From: Candidatus Avelusimicrobium pecoris
GTDB lineage: Bacteria; Elusimicrobiota; Elusimicrobia; Elusimicrobiales; Elusimicrobiaceae
Reading direction: 5' to 3'
DNA: 33,431 nt
Assembly: GCA_902761975.1 (NCBI GenBank)
Contig: CACWMG010000008.1
Span: 1-33,431, forward strand
The position numbers and the translations under genes were made by a program. Below are positions 5,911-12,871 of this stretch, piece by piece. Under the pieces are notes generated by a model. That model did no database searches and had not been told where the DNA came from. It was given only the letters and a program-made list of their open reading frames with translations. The first letter of the stretch is position 1. Each line of letters opens with the position of its first letter.

Positions 5911-8028
5911 TTATTTGAGCAAGGCTTTGCGGGAAAGCCGTACTTTGCCGCTGTTATCAATTTCAACGCATTTCACTTCAACGATTTCGCCGAGTTTCAA
6001 TACGTCTTCTACTTTATTAACGCGGTGTTTGGCAATTTCGGAGATGTGGAGCAGCCCGTCCTTGCCAGGTAAAATTTCCACAAACGCCCCAAAGGGTTGA
6101 ATGGAAACTACTTTGCCTTTGTAAATTTTATTTACTTCCGGCTCGGCGGTTAACATTTCAATTTCCGCTTTGGCTTGGTGGAGCTTTTCGGCATTGGCCG
6201 CGGCAATGGTTACCACGCCGTTTTCTTCAATGTCAATCTTGGTGCCGGTAGATTCGGTAATACGTTTAATGTTTTTACCGCCGGGCCCAATGACGGCGCC
6301 GATTTTATCTACCGAGATTTGCATTTTGTGAATCACAGGGGCATACGGAGAAACCGACTTTCTAGGCTGCGCAATCGTTTTTTCCATGTGGTCCATGATA
6401 AACATGCGCCCTTGGGTAGCTTGTTTAATGGCTTGGCGCAGTACGTCAAGCGGCATACCGGTTTTGAGTTTTACGTCCATTTGGAAGGCCGTAATACCTT
6501 TGCGAGAACCGGTCAGTTTAAAGTCCATATCTCCCAAGTGGTCTTCCAGGCCCATAATATCGGACAAGACGACAAATTTGCCTTCCCCGCTAATGGCACC
6601 CATGGCAATCCCCGAGCAGGGTGATTTCATCGGCACACCTGCATCAAACAGGGCCAACGAACCGCCACACACAGAGGCCATAGAGGAAGAACCGTTAGAT
6701 TCGGTAATGTCGGACACGACGCGAATAGTGTACGGGAATTCTTCTTCGGACGGGATAAGCGGTAGTAAGGCGCGGCGCGCTAATTCCCCGTGGCCGATTT
6801 CGCGGCGGCCCGGAGAGCGGTCCGGTTTGCACTCGCCCGTGGCAAAGCCCGGGAAGTTGTAGTGCAACATAAAGCGTTCATAAGAAGTATCTTCTAAGCC
6901 CTCTACCATTTGTTGATCGTCCGGCGTGCCTAAGGTGGCTACCGCTAACGATTGGGTTTGACCGCGGGTAAATACGGCAGAACCGTGGGCGCGCGGTAAG
7001 TAACCTACTAAAGAGCTGAGCGGGCGGATTTCGGTCGGTTTGCGGCCGTCCACACGCACGTTTTCGTTAAGCACCATTGCGCGGGATTCTTCGTACATAA
7101 TGTTTTCTAAAGCAATTCCGGCATAGGTGGCGGCGTTTTCCGCGTAGGTAGCCGTGAGTTCTTCGGTGAACGATTTTTTCAGTTCGGCTACTTGTTTATC
7201 GCGGGTTTGTTTGTCGCTAAACGCATGCAAGATTTTTTTGGCTTCTTCTCTAAAAGCACCGTTAGCCAAATCTACTACTTCTTGCGGTAGTTTTTCTACC
7301 ACATATTCAAATTTCGGCTTGCCGGCCAGTTCGCGCAATTTGAGTTGCGCGGCACACATTTTGTCAATTTCCGGCTTGGCTACTTCCATGGCTTCAATAA
7401 TGGCGCTTTCTTCTACTTCTTTAGCACCCCCCTCTACCATGAGAATCCCTTGTGCGGAACCGGCAATGGTTAAATCCATGTCACATTCGGGCAGGGCTTG
7501 TTCTTCTTTGGTGGGGTTGACGATATATTGCCCGTTAATGCGGCCAATACGCACAGCGGCTACCGGCTCGTTAAACGGAATAGAAGAAATGACTACAGAC
7601 GCGGACGAAGCGAGCACGGCTAAAATGTCGGCATCATTCGTGGGGTCGGCAGAAACAACCATGGCCGTTACGTTGGTTTCGCACGCGAAACCTTCCGGGA
7701 AAATGGGGCGCATGGTGCGGTCAATAATACGGGAAGAAAGCGTTTCTTTTTTGCTCGGTTTACCCTCGCGTTTGAAGAAACCGCCCGGGATTTTACCCGC
7801 CGCGTAGGTTCTTTCTTTGTAGTTGACCGTTAAGGGCGTAAAATCCGAAATACCGGGTTTTTGCTCTTTGGTGGAAACAGCGGTGGCCAAAATGCGCGTA
7901 TCGCCCATGCTGGCTACCACGGCGCCGTCTGCTTGCTTGGCCATTAAACCGGTTTCCAGTTTAATGGTGTCGCGCCCGACGGTAACTTCCACACTTTGAA
8001 TATTAAAGTTATGGTTAAAATTAGGCAT
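5911..8028 (-). CDS. pnp: Polyribonucleotide nucleotidyltransferase (PNPase)
   Basis: Phosphorolytic 3'-5' exoribonuclease that degrades mRNA and can add tails. The 705-residue protein has the standard order: first RNase PH domain (about 10-140), helical linker, second RNase PH domain with [10 protein letters not shown] and [10 protein letters not shown] (about 320-540), KH domain with [11 protein letters not shown] (about 570), and S1 domain with [27 protein letters not shown] (about 630-700). Length and motifs are complete. It starts ten bases after the rpsO stop with an AGGAACTG ribosome site, the classic rpsO-pnp pairing. It ends in a strong terminator. Confidence 0.98.
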   Translation of the reverse strand: MPNFNHNFNIQSVEVTVGRDTIKLETGLMAKQADGAVVASMGDTRILATAVSTKEQKPGISDFTPLTVNYKERTYAAGKIPGGFFKREGKPSKKETLSSRIIDRTMRPIFPEGFACETNVTAMVVSADPTNDADILAVLASSASVVISSIPFNEPVAAVRIGRINGQYIVNPTKEEQALPECDMDLTIAGSAQGILMVEGGAKEVEESAIIEAMEVAKPEIDKMCAAQLKLRELAGKPKFEYVVEKLPQEVVDLANGAFREEAKKILHAFSDKQTRDKQVAELKKSFTEELTATYAENAATYAGIALENIMYEESRAMVLNENVRVDGRKPTEIRPLSSLVGYLPRAHGSAVFTRGQTQSLAVATLGTPDDQQMVEGLEDTSYERFMLHYNFPGFATGECKPDRSPGRREIGHGELARRALLPLIPSEEEFPYTIRVVSDITESNGSSSMASVCGGSLALFDAGVPMKSPCSGIAMGAISGEGKFVVLSDIMGLEDHLGDMDFKLTGSRKGITAFQMDVKLKTGMPLDVLRQAIKQATQGRMFIMDHMEKTIAQPRKSVSPYAPVIHKMQISVDKIGAVIGPGGKNIKRITESTGTKIDIEENGVVTIAAANAEKLHQAKAEIEMLTAEPEVNKIYKGKVVSIQPFGAFVEILPGKDGLLHISEIAKHRVNKVEDVLKLGEIVEVKCVEIDNSGKVRLSRKALLK

Positions 8029-8038
8029 TTACAGTTCC

Positions 8039-8308
8039 TTATTTTCTGAGTTTGAGTTCTTTGGTCACGGCTTGATATTTTTCAAAATCCGTGCGTTTCA
8101 AGTAGGCCAGTAAGCGTTTGCGTTGGCCGACGAGTTTGTTGAGGCCCGTTTCACCGGCAAAGTCTTTCGGGTTGGCTTTGAGGTGATTGGAAATGTATTG
8201 GATACGTTCGGTAATTAACGCAATTTGCACGGCGGCAGAGCCGGTGTCCTTGGCGTTAGCTTGGAACTTGCTGATGATGTCTTTTCTGTCTTGGTTGGAT
8301 AATACCAT
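8039..8308 (-). CDS. rpsO: 30S ribosomal protein S15
   Basis: Primary 16S rRNA-binding protein of the small-subunit platform. The 89-residue product is full length, with the signature DTGSAAVQIALITERI and HLKANPKDFAG followed by RKRLLAYLKRTD. First gene of rpsO-pnp. It has an unusual leader of about 80 bases with a 14-base direct repeat (8336-8349 and 8362-8375). S15 often represses its own mRNA through leader folds, so such control is likely here, though it is an inference. The ribosome site (AAGAGAA) is weak. Confidence 0.98.
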   Translation of the reverse strand: MVLSNQDRKDIISKFQANAKDTGSAAVQIALITERIQYISNHLKANPKDFAGETGLNKLVGQRKRLLAYLKRTDFEKYQAVTKELKLRK

Positions 8309-8392
8309 GTTAGTTTTCTCTTAGGGCTGCATCCTAACGACCAAGCCGTATTTATCCGAAAAACGACCGAGCCGTAGCGGAGCCCTTCTCCT
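8309..8392 (-). promoter_or_regulatory. rpsO leader, probable S15 autoregulatory RNA
   Basis: Between the -10 box and the rpsO start, the minus strand holds GGGCT (8381-8385 side) able to pair with AGCCC close to the ribosome site, and two 14-base direct repeats differing at one base: ACGGCTCGGTCGTT (8375-8362) and ACGGCTTGGTCGTT (8349-8336). Duplicate blocks could pair alternatively with a shared partner. S15-mRNA feedback is well established in other bacteria; this leader fold is inferred. Confidence 0.5.
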
Positions 8393-8398
8393 ATTATA
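8393..8398 (-). promoter_or_regulatory. -10 box of the rpsO-pnp operon
   Basis: TATAAT on the minus strand, preceded by an AT-rich stretch and followed by an 80-base leader. No confident -35 hexamer. Confidence 0.5.
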
Positions 8399-8433
8399 AT
8401 TTTATACTTACACTAAGTACCCCTATATTATAC

Positions 8434-8463
8434 CAAAAAAACACCCCTTGTGGGGGTGCTTTT
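8434..8463 (-). terminator. Terminator of the 8481-8978 gene
   Basis: A 6-bp stem (CACCCC at 8442-8447, GGGGTG at 8453-8458) with seven or eight T following on the minus strand (from 8441 down). Four T on the plus side are weaker. It isolates the DUF805 gene from rpsO. Confidence 0.8.
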
Positions 8464-8480
8464 AGGTACGCAAAACAGGT

Positions 8481-8978
8481 TTATTTAATTTCTTCTATAT
8501 CATGGTCCAAATCTACAAATAGTTTTTTGCGGACCTCTTCTTTAAAATCTGCTTCACTAATCAGCGGAGCAGGATTATCGGCCGGAGCGGGACCGTGCTC
8601 ATTTGGCTCGTTAGAACCTTCTTCGCTCATCAGTACTTCCCAAAAGCGGGCCCGTTTGATTAGCTCCCCAAAAGAATCGTCTTTGGGGATGCGGATATCC
8701 AGGTCTTGCCAGCGGCGCAAGGTGGCCGTGGCAAACGCCAGGAGCAAAAATAATTCATATATAATGCACAAGATCCAACAGGCTTGTTCGGAAATTACAA
8801 ATATGTCGCGCAAATACAGCATAGCCAGGGTGTTACGCCAGGCACACGCAAAAATACCAAATAACGCTAAGAGAATAAACCCTTTGTAAATATCACAAAA
8901 AGTCTGGCGGCTGTCACGCCCGCTAGGGGACCAAAAAAATAAAAGACCGTGTAAATTGTTTTTTATAAAACGCATCAT
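8481..8978 (-). CDS. Divergent DUF805-like membrane protein
   Basis: A 165-residue membrane protein. The pattern GRDSRQTF near the start, two hydrophobic segments (about 32-60 and 68-88), RRWQDL after the second segment and PNEHGPAP near residue 125 match the DUF805 layout (GRxSRxxF, transmembrane helices, RRLHD, PNxYGPxP), but the match is weak and the loop is short. A long acidic tail follows. DUF805 function is unknown. The first of two consecutive ATGs (8978) lies seven bases after TATAGT, so the mRNA is likely leaderless. A second DUF805 protein lies at 9375. Confidence 0.7.
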   Translation of the reverse strand: MMRFIKNNLHGLLFFWSPSGRDSRQTFCDIYKGFILLALFGIFACAWRNTLAMLYLRDIFVISEQACWILCIIYELFLLLAFATATLRRWQDLDIRIPKDDSFGELIKRARFWEVLMSEEGSNEPNEHGPAPADNPAPLISEADFKEEVRKKLFVDLDHDIEEIK

Positions 8979-8985
8979 ATATAGA

Positions 8986-8991
8986 ACTATA
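8986..8991 (-). promoter_or_regulatory. -10 box of the 8481-8978 gene (leaderless)
   Basis: TATAGT on the minus strand, preceded by TGG (extended -10), seven bases before the ATG at 8978. No ribosome site. Confidence 0.5.
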
Positions 8992-9017
8992 CCATTTTTT
9001 TTTGAAAAAGAACAGTG

Positions 9018-9055
9018 AAAAAAGGCGTGCCCGTTAGCATCAAACTAACGGGCAC
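9018..9055 (-). terminator. Terminator of the 40-aa gene
   Basis: A perfect 11-bp stem (GTGCCCGTTAG at 9027-9037, CTAACGGGCAC at 9045-9055, loop CATCAAA), with six T on the minus strand at 9023-9018. One of the strongest terminators in the window, dedicated to a 40-codon gene. Confidence 0.88.
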
Positions 9056-9086
9056 TTGGGACTCTTGTAGGAGGTAATGAGTTCAC

Positions 9087-9209
9087 TTAGATTAAATTTA
9101 AAAAGTCGTTCATTTCTTGGCTTTGGGCTAAATTAGCAAACGCTTGATGAAGGCGGGCCAGTTTAAGCTGTTGTAAAGCCAGGGTTTTGTTAAATGTTTC
9201 GGTTGGCAT
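9087..9209 (-). CDS. Small 40-residue protein, unknown function
   Basis: A 40-codon reading frame with a near-perfect ribosome site, AGGAGG (9218-9223), eight bases ahead of the ATG, a promoter further up and a strong terminator just after. The product begins MPTETFNKTLALQQLKLARL and ends FLNLI; it is helical, rich in Leu, Gln and Ala, with no membrane segment and no Cys. The full set of expression signals around so short a frame is the evidence that it is real. I recognise no family. It lies between two DUF805 genes on the same strand. Confidence 0.7.
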   Translation of the reverse strand: MPTETFNKTLALQQLKLARLHQAFANLAQSQEMNDFLNLI

Positions 9210-9242
9210 AATTTCCACCTCCTTTTTAGCTTACTGCTTACA

Positions 9243-9271
9243 CTTATATAGTAGTGCTTTTCAGGCGTAAA
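9243..9271 (-). promoter_or_regulatory. Promoter of the 40-aa gene
   Basis: TTTACG (9266-9271) and TATAAG (9243-9248) on the minus strand with a 17-bp spacer. The predicted leader of about 25-30 bases contains the AGGAGG ribosome site. Confidence 0.5.
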
Positions 9272-9303
9272 TAACAGGGCCCTTGTACCCAGGGTTATGA
9301 TGG

Positions 9304-9340
9304 ATTTAGACCTACCAGCGTTTAGGACTTTGGACCTAGT
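9304..9340. repeat. Cluster of degenerate TAGGTC-type motifs
   Basis: TTAGACCTA (9306-9314) and the imperfect palindrome TTAGGACTTTGGACCTA (9322-9338) lie upstream of the 40-aa gene. A similar vocabulary recurs at 12716-12776 upstream of ppdK. Nature unknown. Confidence 0.35.
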
Positions 9341-9374
9341 TTGGGAGTATGAACTCACGTCATGCGGACGGAAA

Positions 9375-9851
9375 TTATAAAGGGATATTGGGCGGATTAG
9401 TAGACCCTGTATAAGAAACAGTCTCCCTTTTATTCCATTTTTTTAGCAGTTGTATGTTTTCTTGAGGAGCTGGACCATATTTGTTGGGTTGATCAGAACC
9501 AAGTTTAAATAAACGGAGATAATTCCATTTTTCTTTTTTAAAAAACCGAAAAAACAAAGAGAAACATTCTACAAAAAACCATTCAAAGAATCCGTAACCC
9601 ACATCGTGTGCACGACGTGTACAGGTAACACAAATAATCAATACTAAATAAACAATCCCTATCCAACGCCATATGTCCGGCACCCATTTCCAAATAGGTA
9701 AATTGGTTACAATGCCCAATATAAATCCGAGTACCGACAAACCAAGAATTTTACAAGAGAAAGTAAGGATCCCGTCTCTTCCCGCAAAAGAAAAAGGGTG
9801 AAAAAACATCCATAAACTATGTTTACAACATAAAAATAAAAAATTTTTCAT
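9375..9851 (-). CDS. DUF805 family membrane protein
   Basis: About 158 residues with the clear DUF805 plan: FSFAGRDG near the N-terminus, hydrophobic segments at about 33-50 and 62-76, RRAHDVGYGFFEWFF, and the closing motif GSDQPNKYGPAP, then a polar tail. Function of the family is unknown. Start is uncertain: in-frame ATGs exist at 9851, 9863, 9890 and further up. I choose 9851 because MKNFLFLCC fits the family and GATGAG lies at ribosome-site distance; a TAAAAT box eight bases before 9890 would instead allow a leaderless start there. AT-rich and with codon use unlike the GC-richer core genes. Confidence 0.75.
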   Translation of the reverse strand: MKNFLFLCCKHSLWMFFHPFSFAGRDGILTFSCKILGLSVLGFILGIVTNLPIWKWVPDIWRWIGIVYLVLIICVTCTRRAHDVGYGFFEWFFVECFSLFFRFFKKEKWNYLRLFKLGSDQPNKYGPAPQENIQLLKKWNKRETVSYTGSTNPPNIPL

Positions 9852-9904
9852 GACGAAACTCATCCCACGCAGACATACGACTGCGGACATCCTACTAAAT
9901 TTTA

Positions 9905-9910
9905 TATACT
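9905..9910 (+). promoter_or_regulatory. Putative -10 box of the thioredoxin-fold gene
   Basis: TATACT with a weak CGGACA-like hexamer about 15 bases upstream. It lies in the divergent space shared with the DUF805 gene and gives a leader of about 25 bases with GGGGAG before the ATG at 9942. Confidence 0.35.
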
Positions 9911-9941
9911 GATGTAAATATTTAAATTGGGGAGTTGTAAC

Positions 9942-10517
9942 ATGAACCATCAGTTCAGGGATTTGTGTATTGCTTTGGTATGTTTGGGATCGTTAGCTGT
10001 TTATGTATATAAGCATATAGATAAAAATCCGCCAAAACACAAACGTATTTATACGGTAGGTATGGAAGGACGTCAAATTCCTGTACGTGGAGTACAAGGA
10101 CTGGAAATTCCGCAGAAAGTATATGAGGGTATGGACAGCAACCCCAAGTGGAAAGAGTATTTGTTAGGAGAAAAGAAACAGGTAATTTTATTTACGTGGA
10201 ACGGGTGCCCTTACAACAGAGCTTACCGTGATAAATTTGATAAAATTGTAAAAAGTCCGGAAATATCCAAAAATTTTATCACCACCGTTATAACCACTGA
10301 AAAAACGGTAATGGGCCAGTGTTCTTTTTATGAAAAGAATTATCACGGGCAAAGTTGCCCTGCCATGTGGCTTGTAAGTAACTGTGTGGGTGGGGTATGT
10401 ATCATTAACCCCAAAACAAGGGAAGCTGTTGCAGATTTTTCAAGAAATCCGGAACAATTAGCCACTTTGCTTGAACACTATGCCTATTGGGATGAAAATT
10501 CTCTCTTTTCAGATTAG
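9942..10517 (+). CDS. Membrane-anchored thioredoxin-fold protein with CPYN site
   Basis: A 191-residue protein with an N-terminal membrane anchor (about 6-24) and a thioredoxin-like domain (about 78-185). QVILFTWNGCPYN places Cys89 at the redox site, but the usual second Cys is Asn92. SCPAMWLVSN at 138-147 fits the strand with the cis-proline. Extra Cys at 127, 139, 148 and 153 could form other disulfides. The exact reaction is unknown; a one-Cys site suggests disulfide exchange or binding rather than classic reduction. An in-frame TTG lies 15 bases upstream, but the ATG at 9942 has GGGGAG at the right distance. Six bases separate it from hydE, so they are probably co-transcribed. Confidence 0.75.
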   Translation: MNHQFRDLCIALVCLGSLAVYVYKHIDKNPPKHKRIYTVGMEGRQIPVRGVQGLEIPQKVYEGMDSNPKWKEYLLGEKKQVILFTWNGCPYNRAYRDKFDKIVKSPEISKNFITTVITTEKTVMGQCSFYEKNYHGQSCPAMWLVSNCVGGVCIINPKTREAVADFSRNPEQLATLLEHYAYWDENSLFSD

Positions 10518-10523
10518 ACGCAC

Positions 10524-11564
10524 ATGGAAAACACCCTACTCCAAAAATTACTTGACAAACAGGTACTACCCAAAGAAGAACTTGTGCAACTTTTGCTGGG
10601 GACATCCCCGCAAGGGTTGTTTGATGCTGCGGACCAAGTGCGCAAACAATATGTGGGGGACGGAGTGTATTTGCGCGGACTGATTGAATTTTCCAGTTAC
10701 TGTAAAAATGATTGTATGTACTGCGGGTTGCGTAAATCTAACATGCACGCGCAACGTTACCGTTTGTCCCCCCCGCAAATTATCAGTACCGCACAGCAGG
10801 CGGTAGCGCTAGGTTATAAAACGATTGTACTGCAAAGCGGGGAAGACCTGTGGTTTGATACGGATAAGCTGTGTGCAATCGTGCGCGAAATAAAAAAAAT
10901 GGACGTTGCCATTACCTTAAGTATCGGTGAAAAATCGCGCGAAGAATATGCGGCATACCGGGCGGCCGGGGCAAACCGTTACTTACTGCGCATAGAAACT
11001 ACGGACAAAAATTTGTATGAAAAATTAGATCCGCAGATGAGTTTTGAAAACCGCGTGCGCTGCTTGCAAGATTTAAAAGAACTGGGGTATGAAGTAGGGT
11101 CCGGCTCGTTGGTGGGGTTACCGGGGCAAACCCTGGAAAGTTTGGCAGATGATTTATTGTTTTTTAAAAATTTACCCGTGGATATGGCGGGTATCGGGCC
11201 GTTTATCCCCCACCCGCACACGCCTTTAAAAAACGAAACAACCAACGGGCATTTTGAGCTATCCTTAAAAATGATGGCCCTGATGCGCCTGTGACTACCG
11301 GATATTAACATCCCGGCTACCACCGCTATGGAAACGATCCACCCGCAAGGGCGTTTAATTGCCCTGCAGTGCGGGGCCAATGTAGTCATGCCCAATGTAA
11401 CCGAAACAGCTTACCGTAAACAATATGAGCTGTACCCGGGTAAAATTTGTACCGGCGATCAGGCCGCCCAATGCCGCAGTTGTGTTCAAGCCAAAATAGA
11501 AAGTATCGGCCGTCACGTGTCCACCGGGAAAGGATTTCACGGAGATTATTTAAAAGGGCGTTAA
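10524..11564 (+). CDS. hydE: HydE-type radical SAM maturase, interrupted by in-frame TGA
   Basis: HydE helps build the active-site cluster of [FeFe]-hydrogenase. Residues 60-67 (CKNDCMYC) are the radical SAM CX3CX2C site; SGEDLWF, LRIETT and LVGLPGQT also fit HydE. The frame reaches TGA at 11292-11294 after 256 codons, then continues in the same frame for 89 more codons with strong similarity (LPDINIPATTAMETI, GANVVMPNVT, YPGKICTGD) to TAA at 11564. With the stop read as one residue the length is 346, normal for HydE. The interrupted position is a Leu-like residue in relatives, so this is a recent nonsense mutation, a sequencing error, or readthrough. No hydF or hydG is in the window. Confidence 0.85.
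11292..11294 (+). other. In-frame TGA within hydE
   Basis: TGA followed by CTA, so the termination signal is TGAC, a weak context in bacteria. Immediately downstream, CCGGAT (11298-11303) can pair with ATCCCGG (11310-11316) with one bulged C, a small hairpin four bases after the stop. The loop lacks features of a bacterial selenocysteine element. Confidence 0.8.
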
Positions 11565-12694
11565 GGTTGTTGGTTTTCCGGCGTAATTTGACTGGGATTA
11601 AATACGGAAAGATTGCGAAATTCCAAAAATTTTGCACGTAATTGCTTATCTTCAATTCCTTTTTCAAGTGCATTGAAAAAACGCTGGGCTAAGATATATT
11701 CTTCGTACGCCCCGGGAATTTGTTTTAATTGTTCTACAGAAAGTATCACTCCATTTTTGTAAATATTACGACGGGGACGAGTTCCGTTGTGTTGGGCAGA
11801 CCATTGTTGCAGTTGTTCAAATAACTCGGCTTGAGTAGGAACGGATTGCCGCTGCCATAAATTGGCCAAACGTGCTATATCTTCAGCGGGGGCCGTGGCG
11901 TCTTTAAGTACTTGACGGATGCGCCGCGCCAAGGTAACCTCTTGGTGTTGCTGTGGGGTTAGCTTCTCCGTAGAAACAGGTATATTGTTTTTCACAATTA
12001 AACTGCGTGGGTAACGGCCAAATTGGTGCAGATAAGTTTGTAGTTGTACATATAATTCTTGTGCACTGGGAACCGCGTGCTTGCGTGCGGACTCTTTCCA
12101 GAGGGCCGCTAGGGTTTGTACATCCGGTGTATTGGGCTTTTTGTGGTGTTTCACTTGGTTTAATAAATCCTGAATTTGATGAGCCAAGCGGACTTCGGCC
12201 TGTTCTTGAGGGGGCATCTGGTAGATGTTTTTATAGCGAGAATTATTAGGCATATAAATAATACTGCGGGGACGTGCCTGATGTTCTTGTATGTAAGCGC
12301 GTAATTGGGTTAATAGCTCAGCCGCTGTAGGCCCTTGCTTTTGTAAATTGGGCGAGGTCTCCAGTAGCTGACGCAACAAGTATAAGTCCGGGTTGAAGCG
12401 GATATCTTCCCCTTGTTTGCGGGCTCTTGTAAAGGTATTACTAATGGCTTGCCCTAAACGTACCTCTTGTTGTTGTGGCGGGGTCATTTCCCAGAGCCGC
12501 AAACGCACTCCATTTTGGTAAATCATATTTTTGGGGCGCCGGTGGTTGCGTTCAATAAACGCACGGGTTTGTTCCAACAACTGTTTAGTAGAAACCGCTT
12601 TGGGTAGTTTGGGTAGTGCTTTGGTCTGTGCCCACACGGCAGGGGACATACACCCAAAAGCAAATAATATGGTTAAAGTTTTAATGTAATTCAT
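11561..12694 (-). CDS. Secreted protein with four tandem repeats, unknown function
   Basis: A 377-residue exported protein: signal peptide 1-22 (cleavage after AVWA). The rest is four repeats of about 78-88 residues, starting near 38, 127, 213 and 290. Each has a helix (LLxQLRAYIQEH type), a motif RPKNMIY / RPRSIIY / YPRSLIV / RPRRNIY (53, 141, 228, 306), a short N-x-hydrophobic strand, then a helix with QxExxLAxxI. The pattern faintly recalls the helicase-associated repeat but I cannot assign it. The gene converges on hydE: the TAA of each shares the TTAA at 11561-11564. The ATG follows a CATAAT box by seven bases. Confidence 0.8.
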   Translation of the reverse strand: MNYIKTLTILFAFGCMSPAVWAQTKALPKLPKAVSTKQLLEQTRAFIERNHRRPKNMIYQNGVRLRLWEMTPPQQQEVRLGQAISNTFTRARKQGEDIRFNPDLYLLRQLLETSPNLQKQGPTAAELLTQLRAYIQEHQARPRSIIYMPNNSRYKNIYQMPPQEQAEVRLAHQIQDLLNQVKHHKKPNTPDVQTLAALWKESARKHAVPSAQELYVQLQTYLHQFGRYPRSLIVKNNIPVSTEKLTPQQHQEVTLARRIRQVLKDATAPAEDIARLANLWQRQSVPTQAELFEQLQQWSAQHNGTRPRRNIYKNGVILSVEQLKQIPGAYEEYILAQRFFNALEKGIEDKQLRAKFLEFRNLSVFNPSQITPENQQP

Positions 12695-12701
12695 CCCTTA
12701 T

Positions 12702-12707
12702 ATTATG
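12702..12707 (-). promoter_or_regulatory. -10 box of the four-repeat protein gene
   Basis: CATAAT on the minus strand, seven bases before the ATG at 12694. Another leaderless-type arrangement; no ribosome site beyond AAGGG abutting the ATG. Confidence 0.4.
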
Positions 12708-12715
12708 GATTATTG

Positions 12716-12776
12716 TATAGGTCCCCACAAGGGAAAAAAGACCTATTTGGACATAGGCCTAAGACCCAGGCCTAAA
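12716..12776. repeat. Structured repeat cluster upstream of ppdK
   Basis: ATAGGTC (12717-12723) pairs with GACCTAT (12740-12746); inside, CCC (12724-12726) pairs with GGG (12731-12733) around ACAA, leaving six A on one side. Just after, AGGCCTAA and AGGCCTAAA form a direct repeat (12755-12776) containing the palindrome TAGGCCTA. Lies in the divergent space between two genes; may be an operator or a degenerate mobile repeat. Confidence 0.4.
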
Positions 12777-12804
12777 ATTTGTTTTCTTTTCCGCCCAAAT
12801 GTAC

Positions 12805-12810
12805 TACAAT
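12805..12810 (+). promoter_or_regulatory. Putative -10 box of ppdK
   Basis: TACAAT about 60 bases before the ATG. A weak TTGTTT lies 20 bases upstream. The leader includes the GC-rich hairpin CGCG-TGTA-CGCG and the ribosome site AGGGAG (12860-12865). Confidence 0.35.
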
Positions 12811-12871
12811 ATATAGGAATATTCACGCCCGCGTGTACGCGCGCGTTAACTTACTTAATAGGGAGAATACC

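Noticed and set aside
7154-7807. A 217-codon plus-strand reading frame inside pnp
   Set aside because: It is antisense to a fully conserved pnp, has no ribosome site, and its Ser/Ala/Leu-rich composition is what an antisense frame of a coding region gives.
9027-9055. The strong hairpin at 9027-9055 as a CRISPR repeat or attachment site
   Set aside because: There is a single copy, followed by a T-run on the minus strand just after a stop codon: it is a terminator.
11292-11294. The hydE TGA as a selenocysteine codon
   Set aside because: Relatives have an aliphatic residue (Leu type), not Cys, at this position, and the small hairpin after it (loop ATTAAC) lacks features of a bacterial SECIS element. 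No selenocysteine genes are seen in the window.
11328-11564. A separate small gene starting at the ATG at 11328
   Set aside because: Its product is the exact continuation of HydE in the same frame and begins mid-motif (IPATTAMETI spans the ATG). There is no ribosome site. It is the tail of hydE.
8481-12694. A recently acquired genomic island between rpsO and ppdK
   Set aside because: The genes look accessory and somewhat AT-richer, but I see no integrase, tRNA target, flanking repeat or transposase, so horizontal transfer is not supported.
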